A DNA stretch of 64,000 bases from DYJK01 sp040755055 (GCA_040755055.1 JBFMBS010000009.1:1-64000), one strand, 5' to 3'; positions 41,950-51,335 are shown, counted from the first letter of the stretch. The notes: generated from the letters alone by a model not told the origin. A program made the numbers and translations.

Positions 41950-42882
41950 TTAATTATCAAATATGGCTGAAACAAATAAACTTGGGTTGAAAATTTGTAT
42001 ATCTTCAATTGCTTCGCCTATACAAATAAATCTAACCGGAATTTTTTTAGTATTACTAATGTTAAAAATGGTCCCACCCTTAGTAGTGCCATCTAATTTA
42101 GTAATTATAATACCGTCTATCTTAGAATATTTCTCAAATTCATTAACTTGATTAACAGCATTTTGTCCAGAGTTACCATCAATTACTAACAATGTTTCTT
42201 GTGGAGCATGGTCATCAAATTTAGTTATAACACTTTTTATTTTAGTTAGTTGATCCATCAAGTTTTTTTGTGTATGTAATCTACCAGCAGTATCAATAAT
42301 GACAATATCGTGGTTATTTTTTTTTGCAAATACTAATGTATCGAAAACTACAGAACCGGGATCTTTAGAACTGCTGAAAATAATGTCTACTCCAACTCTA
42401 TCAGCCCAAACTCTCAATTGATCATCGGCTGCAGCACGAAAAGTATCGGCAGCTCCAACTATTACTTTTAATCCTTTACTTTTAAGATAATTAGCTAACT
42501 TCCCTATTGTTGTCGTTTTACCTGAACCATTTATACCGATAATAAGCATTATAACTGGCTTGTTCTTAGTCAGATTTTCAATATAGGTTTCATCGTTATC
42601 CAATAAAGTATTTTTCAATTCTTCCCTTATAACATTTTTAAGGTTCTCTGCAGTTCTATTGCCACTAATAAATAATTTTTGTTTAGCAATCTTAATAATT
42701 AACTCTGAGGTGTTTAATCCTATGTCACTTAATACCAATGCTTCTTCAATATCATCTAATGTTCTTTCATCGATGTTAACTTCACCTGATATTCGTTCAT
42801 TAATTTTATTTAAAATGTTATTCTTTGTTTTCGTTAACCCATTTTTTAGTTTTTCAAAATATTTATTATCAAAAATTTTCAT
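41950..42882 (-). CDS. ftsY: signal recognition particle receptor FtsY
   Basis: GTPase that docks ribosome-SRP complexes at the membrane. It has 310 residues, without the long acidic A domain of the E. coli protein. The NG domain shows the P-loop GINGSGKTTTIGKLA, GAADTFRAAADDQLR, DTAGRLHTQKNLMDQL and TKLDGTTKGGTIFNI. It follows pgsA on the minus strand, 6 bp away. Confidence 0.95.
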   Translation of the reverse strand: MKIFDNKYFEKLKNGLTKTKNNILNKINERISGEVNIDERTLDDIEEALVLSDIGLNTSELIIKIAKQKLFISGNRTAENLKNVIREELKNTLLDNDETYIENLTKNKPVIMLIIGINGSGKTTTIGKLANYLKSKGLKVIVGAADTFRAAADDQLRVWADRVGVDIIFSSSKDPGSVVFDTLVFAKKNNHDIVIIDTAGRLHTQKNLMDQLTKIKSVITKFDDHAPQETLLVIDGNSGQNAVNQVNEFEKYSKIDGIIITKLDGTTKGGTIFNISNTKKIPVRFICIGEAIEDIQIFNPSLFVSAIFDN

Positions 42883-42888
42883 ATAAAC

Positions 42889-43455
42889 CTATCGAATAGC
42901 TTCTATTGCCCGAATTAAATAAATAATAACTGATAAAAAACTCAGTATAATGCTAAGGTAGAAAAAAATATGGTAGAAAATATTGTTCGTTTCTAAACCA
43001 AGAATTGTGATAATTATAAATACTCCGATTGTCAATACCGTCAACTTCCCTATTATATTGGATGGTAAAACTTTACCAATTTTAGCTGAAATAATTATTC
43101 CACCAAAAAAAATGAATAAATCTCTAATAATAATGACCCAAAAGTAAAAACTAAGAATGAGGTTTTGTAAATAAAGCTGGGTTATAATAAATATTACTAA
43201 AGTTTTATCTGCAAGTGGGTCAATGATTTTACCGGTTTCGGTAATCATATTATTCCTTCTTGCCACGTACCCATCAAGTATATCAGTAATAAATGCAACA
43301 AAGATTAAGCCGATTGTAATAACTCTGTATTCATTATCCTCGTGCAAACGAATTAACACAAAGTAGAACGGTATGACTAACATTAATCGAAATAAACTTA
43401 ACAGATTTGGTATTTCTTTTAAGTCAGCGAGGAGATGTTTCAATTTTAATTTCAT
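42889..43455 (-). CDS. pgsA: CDP-alcohol phosphatidyltransferase (PgsA type)
   Basis: Integral membrane enzyme of 188 residues with about five helices. The CDP-alcohol phosphotransferase signature is seen as DILDGYVARRNN, then GKIIDPLADK. It most likely makes phosphatidylglycerol phosphate from CDP-diacylglycerol and glycerol-3-phosphate, though related enzymes use other alcohols. It lies 8 bp after purF and 6 bp before ftsY on the minus strand. Confidence 0.88.
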   Translation of the reverse strand: MKLKLKHLLADLKEIPNLLSLFRLMLVIPFYFVLIRLHEDNEYRVITIGLIFVAFITDILDGYVARRNNMITETGKIIDPLADKTLVIFIITQLYLQNLILSFYFWVIIIRDLFIFFGGIIISAKIGKVLPSNIIGKLTVLTIGVFIIITILGLETNNIFYHIFFYLSIILSFLSVIIYLIRAIEAIR

Positions 43456-43463
43456 GTTCGCAT

Positions 43464-44939
43464 TCAGTACAATTCGTATTCATCTTTTCTGACATTAGTA
43501 TCTACTCTTACCGGATATTGCCCGGAAAAACATGCTGTACAGAAATCTCCAGGTTTATGATCAATCATAGCTCCCAACATTTCATCAATTGTAAGATACT
43601 CAAGACTATCAACATTTAAATACTTTGCTATGTTGCTAATGTTCTTGTCAAATTTGTTTGCTATCAATTCTTCTTTTGAAGGAAAATCCATCCCATAGTA
43701 ACAAGGTGAAATAATTGGAGGTGATGATACACGCATATGTATTTCTTTCGGATTTGCCTCTCTCAACAATTTAATCAGTTGTTTAGATGTTGTACCTCTC
43801 ACTATTGAATCATCAACTAAAACTATCGTTTTGTTTTCTATGACACCTTTCACAGTATTAAATTTTATTCGTACACCTATTTCTCTTGCTTTTTGTCCGG
43901 GCAAAATAAATGTTCTACCAATATAGTGGCTTCTAATCAAGCCGATTTCAAGTCTTGAAGGTATTCCTTGTTTCTGTAACTGCGTCTGGAAGCCTAATGC
44001 AGCTGTATTGGAACTATCCGGGACGCTAATAACAATAACTTTATCTCCATCTTTATCATAAACTGGGTGATTTTGAGCCAGTACTTTCCCTAATTTTCTT
44101 CTAAGTTTATCTACATTCGAACCGAAAATTTTGCTATCAGGCCTTGAAAAATATATATACTCAAATATACAATGCTTAATCTCGTGTTTATCCTGAAAAA
44201 TCTGATATGACCTTACTTTGTTTGTTTTCAAGGAATCATTATCAATAATAACCATTTCACCAGGATTAACATCACGAATATACTCTGCCGAATTAATATC
44301 TAGCGCACAAGTTTCAGAAGTGACAATAATTGATCCGTCTAATTTCCCAATGCACAATGGTCTAAATCCCTTTGGGTCCCTCGCGGCTATTAAGCTATTA
44401 TCCGTTAATAAGACTAAACTATAGGCACCTTCTATTTGTTGAAGAGCCTCTTTAATCTGATCAATCTGGTCTTCTAATTTGCTGCGAGCAATTAAATGTA
44501 AAATTACTTCAGTGTCGCTTGTAGTCTGAAAAATTGCGCCGTCATTAACTAACTTTTCACGAATAACTTTTGCGTTTGTTAAGTTACCATTATGTGCAAC
44601 AGCTAAATTCCCTTGACGGTAATTAACCCAAAACGGTTGAATATTTTTTTCTGAATCTGATGCGCCAGTAGTAGAATATCTATTGTGACCAATAGCAGCA
44701 TTACCGAACAGTATTTTTTCGAAAATATTTTGTTTGTTAAATACTTCTGTAACAAGTCCAAAATCTTTTGATATGTTAAAGATCTTCTTACCTTTAATAT
44801 TCTCAGCAGAAGTTACAATGCCGGCAGCCTCTTGCCCCCTATGCTGGAGTGCGAGAAGTCCATAGTAGGTTTGGATCGATGAATCTTTAGAACCGAAAAT
44901 TCCAAAGACACCACAGTTACATTTTGGTTTGTCTGACAT
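43464..44939 (-). CDS. purF: amidophosphoribosyltransferase
   Basis: First step of purine synthesis: PRPP plus glutamine gives 5-phosphoribosylamine. ATG 44939 gives 491 residues and a short propeptide before the nucleophile Cys (MSDKPKCNCGVFGIFG). The frame is open to 44984, but those residues are unlike the family. The PRPP-binding loop is VLVDDSIVRGTTSKQLI. Cysteines in SPCYYGMDFP and FCTACFSGQYP match the 4Fe-4S ligands of the Bacillus-type enzyme, so an oxygen-sensitive cluster is expected. It is followed by pgsA and ftsY. Confidence 0.95.
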   Translation of the reverse strand: MSDKPKCNCGVFGIFGSKDSSIQTYYGLLALQHRGQEAAGIVTSAENIKGKKIFNISKDFGLVTEVFNKQNIFEKILFGNAAIGHNRYSTTGASDSEKNIQPFWVNYRQGNLAVAHNGNLTNAKVIREKLVNDGAIFQTTSDTEVILHLIARSKLEDQIDQIKEALQQIEGAYSLVLLTDNSLIAARDPKGFRPLCIGKLDGSIIVTSETCALDINSAEYIRDVNPGEMVIIDNDSLKTNKVRSYQIFQDKHEIKHCIFEYIYFSRPDSKIFGSNVDKLRRKLGKVLAQNHPVYDKDGDKVIVISVPDSSNTAALGFQTQLQKQGIPSRLEIGLIRSHYIGRTFILPGQKAREIGVRIKFNTVKGVIENKTIVLVDDSIVRGTTSKQLIKLLREANPKEIHMRVSSPPIISPCYYGMDFPSKEELIANKFDKNISNIAKYLNVDSLEYLTIDEMLGAMIDHKPGDFCTACFSGQYPVRVDTNVRKDEYELY

Positions 44940-44973
44940 TATATTGTTAAAATTTTGGGATGCAATATAAAAG

Positions 44974-45004
44974 AACAATGGCACATATCAAATGTGCCAT
45001 TGTT
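44974..45004 (-). terminator. hairpin between tRNA-Pro and purF
   Basis: A perfect 13-bp stem AACAATGGCACAT (44974-44986) / ATGTGCCATTGTT (44992-45004) with a 5-nt loop starts 3 bp after the tRNA 3' end. On the minus strand it is followed by TTCTTTTATATT, a broken U-tract. It probably ends the tRNA transcript. Confidence 0.75.
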
Positions 45005-45006
45005 AG

Positions 45007-45080
45007 TCGGAACGGCGAGATTTGAACTCGCGACCCCTTGAACCCCATTCAAGTGCGCTACCGGGCTGCGCTACGTTCCG
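45007..45080 (-). tRNA. tRNA-Pro(GGG)
   Basis: 74 nt, full cloverleaf on the minus strand. Acceptor arms are CGGAACG / CGTTCCG with discriminator A. The D stem is GCGC/GCGC, the anticodon stem CTTGA/TCAAG, the loop ATGGGGT with anticodon GGG, and the T stem GCGAG/CTCGC with loop TTCAAAT. CCA is not encoded. It lies between merR and purF, and a strong hairpin follows. Confidence 0.96.
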
Positions 45081-45081
45081 T

Positions 45082-45459
45082 TCAAATTGTTGTTTGTAAT
45101 TTTAATAAGAAAGATTTAATTTCTTCAAGATCAGTTTTTAAACTCCGGGGTTCTGTAAGAGTTATTCTCTCATATTGGTTCTGAGTAATATTTGTTTGTA
45201 AGGTCGGATCAAAATTATAATCCTCTAAAATTTTTTTTGCTCCTTCAATGGTATATTTTTCATCTCTGAGTAACTTCTTAATATTTAGAATGAGTTTAAT
45301 ATCCTTATTTGTATAGATTCTGTTGCCGGCTCTATTCTTACCAGGTTTCAACTGCTCAAATTCGGTTTCCCAATATCTTAATATATATTGTTCTAATCCA
45401 GTAAGTTTGCTTACTTCACTTATAGAATAATATAATTTTTTCAATCCAAAGTCTTTCAT
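45082..45459 (-). CDS. MerR family transcriptional regulator
   Basis: 125-residue regulator with an N-terminal MerR-type winged helix: YYSISEVSKLTGLEQYILRY, then GNRIYTNKDIKLIL. A short helical tail follows instead of a ligand-binding domain. Stand-alone MerR proteins of this small type are common in Bacteroidota and have no known effector. The gene ends 2 bp before the tRNA-Pro 5' end on the same strand, so its transcript may run into the tRNA. Confidence 0.88.
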   Translation of the reverse strand: MKDFGLKKLYYSISEVSKLTGLEQYILRYWETEFEQLKPGKNRAGNRIYTNKDIKLILNIKKLLRDEKYTIEGAKKILEDYNFDPTLQTNITQNQYERITLTEPRSLKTDLEEIKSFLLKLQTTI

Positions 45460-45545
45460 AATATAGCCTCAAAGTATACACAAGAAATATAACTGAAGCA
45501 GAATTGAATTTCAATAAAGGTATGTTATTAAATATAATTAAATAA

Positions 45546-46229
45546 CTATAACTTATTAATTGATTTAACTATACCTAATAAATCAGTAATATCATTGAGA
45601 ACAAAATTCGCATTATGAATTTCAGTATTGAAGGTATCGCCGTATTTTGCGAAAGCAGTTAACATTCCGATCTGGGATGCGCCGATAATATCACGCTCCG
45701 CCCAATCACCTACCATTAGCGATTCGTTTGCAGTAACATTTAACCTTTTGAGTATTTCATAAAACGGTTCGGGATTCGGTTTTCTATAGCCAGTATCTTC
45801 AAAAGTAACTATAGAATCAAACAAATATTGAAAATTAAGCTGTGCTAATCGAAGCCATGCTTCCTTACTCGGAGCATCTGAGAGAACTCCTAATTTTAAT
45901 CCTAGTTTTATTAATTCAATTAGTGTAGGATAGACTCTTGGGTAAGGGATCAATTCGGCTTCCCTAATCTTTCTATAAGCAATTATCCCAGATGCAAGCA
46001 ACTTATGATCAATTCTTTTAATAGTCCGAGTTAGAAATTGATCAAAAACTTGCTGGTACTCAATACCTTGCTCTTTATAAATCGTATTAATTTCTAATAA
46101 TGACTCTTCTTTTGTCAGAGGTAAACCAGCATCGATCATAGCATTAATTGCAGCGTCAATAGCTCGATTTTTCATTCGCATAAAATCTACTAGCGTATTA
46201 TCAAGATCGAAAATAATAGCCTTAATCAT
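45546..46229 (-). CDS. HAD superfamily hydrolase
   Basis: HAD phosphatase of 227 residues. Motif I is IIFDLDNTLVDFM with both Asp, motif II Ser is in LSDAPSKEAWLRL, motif III Lys is in YRKPNPEPFYEIL, and motif IV is VGDWAERDIIGA. The alpha-helical cap lies between motifs I and II, the subfamily of YjjG-like nucleotidases and phosphoglycolate phosphatases. The substrate is not predictable. It follows aroQ by 9 bp on the minus strand. Confidence 0.88.
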   Translation of the reverse strand: MIKAIIFDLDNTLVDFMRMKNRAIDAAINAMIDAGLPLTKEESLLEINTIYKEQGIEYQQVFDQFLTRTIKRIDHKLLASGIIAYRKIREAELIPYPRVYPTLIELIKLGLKLGVLSDAPSKEAWLRLAQLNFQYLFDSIVTFEDTGYRKPNPEPFYEILKRLNVTANESLMVGDWAERDIIGASQIGMLTAFAKYGDTFNTEIHNANFVLNDITDLLGIVKSINKL

Positions 46230-46238
46230 AGAATTATA

Positions 46239-46661
46239 TTAAATTATTTTTTTTAAAATATAGACAGCACAAATATAACTTAAATAGTGAAATCCACTAA
46301 TATAACCATTGCATTTACTGGCAGTTAAAGATATTTTTCTGAAATCCTCTCTATTAGCAATATTTGAAAGGTGTACCTCGATTTTAGGTAGCTTACATAG
46401 CTCTAGAGCATCTCTAATTGCTACACTGGTGTGTGCATATCCTCCTGGGTTTATAATCAATCCTGAATATACATTGATAGAATTCTGGATATAATTAATT
46501 AATTCCCCTTCAACATTAGACTGTAAAAACGTAAATTCAATATCAGGGAATTCCATCATTATTCTTTTATTTATCTCTTCAAGAGTTAATTTTCCATAAT
46601 ACTCCGAATTACGCTCTTGAATTAAATTCAAATTGGGTCCATTAAGTATAAGTATTTTCAT
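46239..46661 (-). CDS. aroQ: 3-dehydroquinate dehydratase, type II
   Basis: Third step of the shikimate pathway. It has 140 residues, the usual size of the dodecameric type II enzyme. ILNGPNLNLIQERNSEYYG contains the flexible active-site loop with catalytic Tyr, INPGGYAHTSVAIRDAL the substrate-binding segment, and EVHLSNIANREDFR the conserved His region. It overlaps the upstream hypothetical gene by 4 bp and is followed by a HAD hydrolase gene. Confidence 0.94.
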   Translation of the reverse strand: MKILILNGPNLNLIQERNSEYYGKLTLEEINKRIMMEFPDIEFTFLQSNVEGELINYIQNSINVYSGLIINPGGYAHTSVAIRDALELCKLPKIEVHLSNIANREDFRKISLTASKCNGYISGFHYLSYICAVYILKKII

Positions 46662-46930
46662 TGAGTTTCGCTTAATTCCTCAATTATTTCTCGAAGTTTA
46701 GGAGGTAAAAAGACATCATCAATTCCAAGTTCTTTTAGAGCAGATGTTAAAATTAGCACTTTCTTTTGCAAAGGAGATAATTTATTAATAACAATAATTT
46801 TAGATTCTTTGATAATACAGTATCCACCTTTAAAATCTCCAATTTCAAATCTAACTCTTGCTCCTATACTATGCGCAATTTGTTTTAAATCTTGAAGAAT
46901 ATTTTCGAATTCCTTCTCCTTAATTTTCAT
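46658..46930 (-). CDS. hypothetical protein
   Basis: 90 residues, not recognised. The layout looks like a small alpha/beta domain (ARVRFEIGDFKGGYCIIKES), followed by a helical C-terminus (LPPKLREIIEELSE). It has no signal or membrane segment. It overlaps the upstream membrane-protein gene by 11 bp and aroQ by 4 bp, so the three are translated together. Tight coupling and normal codon use suggest a real gene. Confidence 0.7.
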   Translation of the reverse strand: MKIKEKEFENILQDLKQIAHSIGARVRFEIGDFKGGYCIIKESKIIVINKLSPLQKKVLILTSALKELGIDDVFLPPKLREIIEELSETQ

Positions 46931-47444
46931 CGTTAACCTTTGTTAGGGGTCTAAATATTGACAAGTATATAATTCCGAAAAACGCAAATATTTCAATCAG
47001 CGAGAAGCTACTAAGTACTTCAATCCGTTTCTTTAACAAATCGAATACTTTGAGATGATCAAAATTATTATCCATTATCTGATCAATAATATTGTAATCA
47101 ATTGATAACAAATAAATTTCAAAAGGTGATGTAATAAAAACGATAGCAATAGAAATAAATAACCAACCATTTTTTTTTAGTTCTAATCGCGATAGAGCAA
47201 CAAACAGAACCAATAATAACAAAAAGACTCCATACGACAGTATATTCATTACTAATAAAGGTTGAATTACTTTTAAGGTTTTAGTTGAATCACTGGTTTG
47301 AAATTTATCGACCAATTTTAAGTTATCTGGTTCAAAAAACTGATATATTACTAAGTGTCTGGTTAAATATCCTCCTAACCAGACTACTCCAAATAAAATC
47401 GTTACTGTCAGCAGAAACTTAGAAATGTTATTTAGTTTGTGCAT
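46920..47444 (-). CDS. hypothetical four-helix membrane protein
   Basis: 174 residues with four predicted membrane helices (about 10-30, 65-88, 95-115 and 145-165), among them ILSYGVFLLLLVLFVALSRL. I do not recognise the family. It starts 36 bp from the divergent ppx gene, so the gap must hold promoters for both directions. Its end overlaps the next hypothetical gene. Confidence 0.7.
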   Translation of the reverse strand: MHKLNNISKFLLTVTILFGVVWLGGYLTRHLVIYQFFEPDNLKLVDKFQTSDSTKTLKVIQPLLVMNILSYGVFLLLLVLFVALSRLELKKNGWLFISIAIVFITSPFEIYLLSIDYNIIDQIMDNNFDHLKVFDLLKKRIEVLSSFSLIEIFAFFGIIYLSIFRPLTKVNDEN

Positions 47445-47480
47445 ATTTGAAATAATTTTTATTTAAAATATGAAAAAAAT

Positions 47481-48419
47481 ATGAATCTTGCTTCAATTGA
47501 TATCGGCTCTAATACTGTTTTGCTGCTTATAACTGAATACGATAGCGAAAATCATCTGCACACAATCTTAAACGAGTATCGCTCTCCTCGTATTTCACTC
47601 GGATTAACATATAACCAAAATATTTCCGATGTAAAAATAATTGAATTATTGGATGTATTAACCGAGTATAATCAAATAATTAAAAAAAATAATTGTCGTA
47701 AAATTTTGTTGGTCGGGACAAATGCATTGCGAGTAGCAAAAAATTCTGGTTCGATACTTGATTTAGTCAAAAGTAAACTTGGCTACAAGATAGATATCAT
47801 CGATGGTAAAAATGAAGCACACTTATCTTTTCTTGGTACAGTATATCCCTATTTACCAAGTACACGTTCCAAAATTGTGATTGATATTGGCGGAGGCAGC
47901 ACTGAAATTATTTATGGAAATAATTTTGATATTCAATACATGAAGAGTTTCGAAATTGGGGTTGTGTCATTAACTGAAAAATTTCTGGTAGATACTCCAC
48001 CATCATCAAACAAAATTAATAAGGCGATACTTTATACAAGAGCTGTATTCAATGAAATTGTGCCTAAAATTGATGCTAATTCACTGTGTTTTGCGGTTGC
48101 CGGTACACCTACTACTTTGTCTTGTATTAAACAAAATCTCAAGGATTACAAAGAGGGATTAGTTGATGAATCTAGCTTAACTAACAACGATATTGATAAT
48201 ATTTTAGAACAATTAATTAAAATGAGACCACAACAGATATTAGAAAAATATGGCCCAGTCGTAAAAGGTCGTGAGGATGTAATACTAGCCGGCACAATTA
48301 TACTAAAAATAATTATGGAATTATTAAACTGTAACAAAATTAACGTTAGTACGAGAGGACTCAGATACGGTGTAATAGTAGATTATATAATCAATGAATT
48401 GAAAAGGCCAGTTAAGTAA
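47481..48419 (+). CDS. ppx: Ppx/GppA family phosphatase
   Basis: Exopolyphosphatase or pppGpp phosphatase of the sugar-kinase/actin fold, 312 residues. This is the short, two-domain form without the C-terminal HD-like half of E. coli Ppx. SIDIGSNTVLLLITEYD and VIDIGGGSTEIIYG are the two phosphate-binding loops, with Glu in ALRVAKNSGSIL-type context. Polyphosphate versus pppGpp as substrate is open. It is the only plus-strand gene between 41.7 and 56.2 kb. Its last 37 bp overlap the convergent Yip1-like gene. Confidence 0.9.
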   Translation: MNLASIDIGSNTVLLLITEYDSENHLHTILNEYRSPRISLGLTYNQNISDVKIIELLDVLTEYNQIIKKNNCRKILLVGTNALRVAKNSGSILDLVKSKLGYKIDIIDGKNEAHLSFLGTVYPYLPSTRSKIVIDIGGGSTEIIYGNNFDIQYMKSFEIGVVSLTEKFLVDTPPSSNKINKAILYTRAVFNEIVPKIDANSLCFAVAGTPTTLSCIKQNLKDYKEGLVDESSLTNNDIDNILEQLIKMRPQQILEKYGPVVKGREDVILAGTIILKIIMELLNCNKINVSTRGLRYGVIVDYIINELKRPVK

Positions 48420-49102
48420 AATGTGCATATTGAAATTATACAAAAAAATGATATCCCGACAACAATAGAATAGAAAACCTTTTTAGTTTGTACATACATA
48501 GAGATAACAAATAAGATACAACTCCAAATTGTAAATAGTGCCTCAATAATTATAAAAATATAAGAAGCAAATGGTTTTATCAAAAAAGGTGAGGGGTTAA
48601 ACATAAACCAATATAGACCGTACATAGCAAAATAAATCGGCGTTAGAACAATGAGAAGTATGATCATCGGAATAAATGAGTAAGTAAAAATTGCGATGTT
48701 ATCTTTCAATCTATTGTCGATGCCAATTACTCTATCGATCTTAGTAAGAGCAATAATTCCAACAATAAAAACTGTACTAAATAACAACATACCGGTCATA
48801 ATTTGTACAGTGACATTCAATCCAGCCGCTAAATTATCAGCAGTAGCATTAATAAACGTCCATATATTTAGCGTATTCTTCAAAGCCGCCAGAATTAGTA
48901 ATAATAGAACAAAATTCTTATGATCGGCATAAATGATATTCTGTATTGAATTGACCGGGCTATCAATCAATCTGGCAGTGGTTGCCCAAAGATCAATATT
49001 AGGAACCCGGGCTCTTAAAAATGAATTGCAATTAGTACATATTAATGAATAATTCGGATTCTCGGTTTTACAATTTTCACAAACTAGTACATTCTTCATC
49101 AT
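48383..49102 (-). CDS. zinc-ribbon and Yip1-like membrane protein
   Basis: 239 residues. A four-cysteine zinc ribbon (residues 8-27, CENCKTENPNYSLICTNC) opens the protein. A Yip1-type membrane domain follows (about 45-235, five helices), preceded by LIDSPVNSIQNIIYADHKNF, a typical Yip1 entry segment. The bacterial role is unknown. The 3' end overlaps the convergent ppx gene by 37 bp. It lies 2 bp after the DUF5683 gene on the same strand. Confidence 0.78.
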   Translation of the reverse strand: MMKNVLVCENCKTENPNYSLICTNCNSFLRARVPNIDLWATTARLIDSPVNSIQNIIYADHKNFVLLLLILAALKNTLNIWTFINATADNLAAGLNVTVQIMTGMLLFSTVFIVGIIALTKIDRVIGIDNRLKDNIAIFTYSFIPMIILLIVLTPIYFAMYGLYWFMFNPSPFLIKPFASYIFIIIEALFTIWSCILFVISMYVQTKKVFYSIVVGISFFCIISICTFYLTGLFNSLII

Positions 49103-49104
49103 TA

Positions 49105-49632
49105 TTAAAAATTTAATTTAAGCGATAATTGAATATATGTACTGCCTCCCTTTTCATTTACATCGAAATCAAACAAATGCGCATCCACGTACGCATCTAA
49201 TACGTTTAATAAATATGTAAGTCCTATGAATACTGCAAATAAATCTCTTTGATCTTTATAATCTTCTCGCCATTTATGATAAAGTGAGTTACCATCCCCG
49301 GATTCTAAAAGACTTTGGTTATATAAATCTCTGTATTGTTTATATAAATTGTTTCTATCGTTCCATTGATAACCAAGGTAACCAAGTACTCCCCATATAA
49401 TAGGAATCTTCCAATATGACTCATTATAAAATTGACCAAATCCAGGAATAATGGCACTCCTTAATACAGCTCCTAATGATGATTTTTGCATCTCAAATTT
49501 AGCCGTGTCTGTTTGGACGGTATCAATTAATGTTGGTTCCGTTTGCGAATATACATTGGCACAGATGGCAAAAAATATTATAAGAGTAATTTTTCTAATT
49601 GTAATTATGCCCGATAATATCGAAGAGTTCAA
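49105..49632 (-). CDS. DUF5683 domain protein
   Basis: 175-residue envelope protein. A signal peptide (about 1-29, ending ANVYSQ) precedes LRSAIIPGFGQFYNESYWKI, the hallmark of DUF5683, and then YKQYRDLYNQ and a hydrophobic helix near YLLNVLDAYVDAHLF. The family is common beside parAB in Bacteroidota and its function is unknown. The start overlaps the parB end by 38 bp; no better start is visible. Confidence 0.82.
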   Translation of the reverse strand: MNSSILSGIITIRKITLIIFFAICANVYSQTEPTLIDTVQTDTAKFEMQKSSLGAVLRSAIIPGFGQFYNESYWKIPIIWGVLGYLGYQWNDRNNLYKQYRDLYNQSLLESGDGNSLYHKWREDYKDQRDLFAVFIGLTYLLNVLDAYVDAHLFDFDVNEKGGSTYIQLSLKLNF

Positions 49633-50548
49633 ACAATCTTTCCAGTTCTTCTTGTGAATAGAATTCGATAACTAATTCCCCGGCACCATTCTTTTTAATT
49701 TTACAATGTACTTTAGTTCCTAAAATACTTTGCAATTTTTCTTCTAAATTTTTTTGAGAAATATTATTTAAGCCGGAAGAAATCGTAACAGTAGATTTTT
49801 TCTTATTACCATTTTTGAATTCCGTAATCTTCCTAACTATCTCTTCAACCTTTCTAACCGATAGATTCTTCTTAAGAATTTTATCTAGGGCTTCTAGTTG
49901 AATTAACTCATTAGGTAAATTAATCAATGCCCTAGCGTGACCAGTTGTAATTTTATCTTCTTTAAGACATTGCTGAATTTTTTCAGGAAGCTTTAATAGA
50001 CGAATAAAATTGGTTACGGTAGTTCTATCTTTCCCTACCTTTTCGGCAATTTGTTCTTGAGTTAAATTGCATTCATCAATCAATCTTTTGTAAGCATTGG
50101 CAATTTCGATCGGGTTTAACATTTCCCTTTGAATATTTTCAATAAGCGAAAGTGCCAGCATAGCCTCTTTAGTTTCAACTTTTATTATGTATGCCGGAAT
50201 TTCTTTGTAGCCAATTTCTTTGCAAGCTCTTAAACGCCTTTCGCCGGATATCAATTCATATTTTTCTTTGTCGGTTCTGCGAATTGTGATAGGTTGTATC
50301 AATCCATTTTCAAGAATTGATTTCTTTAACTCATCTAATGCTTGCTGGTTGAATTCGGTACGTGGCTGATATGGGTTAGGAGTAATTTTATCAACAGCTA
50401 TTTTAACCAGCAAATCAAATGATTGACCGTCATCTTTAGGTAGATCTTTGTTCGATACTGCAACCGGAACATCAAGTCTATCCCTAAGTTGAGGATTAAT
50501 TAACGCATCCAATCCTCTACCCAAATGTGATTTCATTTTATCAGCCAT
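49595..50548 (-). CDS. parB: ParB family chromosome partitioning protein
   Basis: 317-residue ParB that spreads on DNA from parS sites as a CTP-dependent clamp. The N-terminal domain has the CTP-binding motif ISGERRLRACKEIGY and QPITIRR. A helix-turn-helix domain follows (LTQEQIAEKVGKDRTTVTNF), then a C-terminal dimer domain. It overlaps parA by 8 bp. I found no TGTTTCACGTGAAACA-type parS in the window by eye. Confidence 0.94.
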   Translation of the reverse strand: MADKMKSHLGRGLDALINPQLRDRLDVPVAVSNKDLPKDDGQSFDLLVKIAVDKITPNPYQPRTEFNQQALDELKKSILENGLIQPITIRRTDKEKYELISGERRLRACKEIGYKEIPAYIIKVETKEAMLALSLIENIQREMLNPIEIANAYKRLIDECNLTQEQIAEKVGKDRTTVTNFIRLLKLPEKIQQCLKEDKITTGHARALINLPNELIQLEALDKILKKNLSVRKVEEIVRKITEFKNGNKKKSTVTISSGLNNISQKNLEEKLQSILGTKVHCKIKKNGAGELVIEFYSQEELERLFELFDIIGHNYN

Positions 50549-51323
50549 TGGTTCCTTTTGATTCTAAGTTACTTCTTTGAATTAACTCTGAAGCGAGAGA
50601 AATATAATTTTGCGCACCGACAGAACTTGCGTCATATAATATTACCGGTTTAGAATAACTCGGTGCCTCCGATAGCCTAACATTACGATGAATAATCGTG
50701 TTATAAACTTTAGTACCGAAATATTTTTTTACTTCTTCAACTACCTGATGTGATAATCGCAGTCTTGTATCGAACATTGTTAAAACAACACCTTCAATTG
50801 CTAATGCTTCATTTAAATTTTTCTTTACGATATTTATAGTATTTAATAATTGCCCCAGGCCTTCTAATGCAAAATATTCGCATTGCACCGGGATAAGAAC
50901 AGAATCAGCCGAAGTTAGTGCGTTCAGTGTTAACAACCCTAAGGAAGGCGGACAATCTATAAAAATAAAATCGTATTTATCTTCAATTTCAATTAAAGCG
51001 TTTTTTAATAAGTATTCTCTTGATTCCATAGAAACTAATTCTACTTCTGCACCTACAAGATTTATTGTAGAAGGTAGTATGTCCAGATGAGGCATGTAGG
51101 TATTTAATATACAATGACCAACCGATTCCAATCCTACAAGCACCTGGTAAACAGATTTTTCATTTACATTTACTCCTAAACCTGAAGTACTATTTGCTTG
51201 AGGATCAATATCAATTAGCAATGTTTTATATTCAGCAGCAGCAATTGATGCAGAAAGATTAATGGCAGTAGTTGTTTTACCAACACCGCCTTTTTGATTT
51301 GCAATAACTATTTTTTTCGCCAT
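50541..51323 (-). CDS. parA: ParA/Soj family partitioning ATPase
   Basis: 260-residue ParA with the deviant Walker A KGGVGKTTTAINLSASIA, Walker B in YDFIFIDCPPSLGLLTLN, and the switch region in LLIDIDPQANSTSGL. It lacks an N-terminal DNA-binding domain, the chromosomal Soj type. With ParB it segregates the origin region. It is 12 bp downstream of the MBL-fold gene. Confidence 0.95.
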   Translation of the reverse strand: MAKKIVIANQKGGVGKTTTAINLSASIAAAEYKTLLIDIDPQANSTSGLGVNVNEKSVYQVLVGLESVGHCILNTYMPHLDILPSTINLVGAEVELVSMESREYLLKNALIEIEDKYDFIFIDCPPSLGLLTLNALTSADSVLIPVQCEYFALEGLGQLLNTINIVKKNLNEALAIEGVVLTMFDTRLRLSHQVVEEVKKYFGTKVYNTIIHRNVRLSEAPSYSKPVILYDASSVGAQNYISLASELIQRSNLESKGTNG

Positions 51324-51335
51324 ATATGAAAATAT

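Noticed and set aside
49595..51323. parS site or replication origin near parAB
   Set aside because: No TGTTTCACGTGAAACA-like palindrome, DnaA-box cluster or dnaA/gidA gene was seen.
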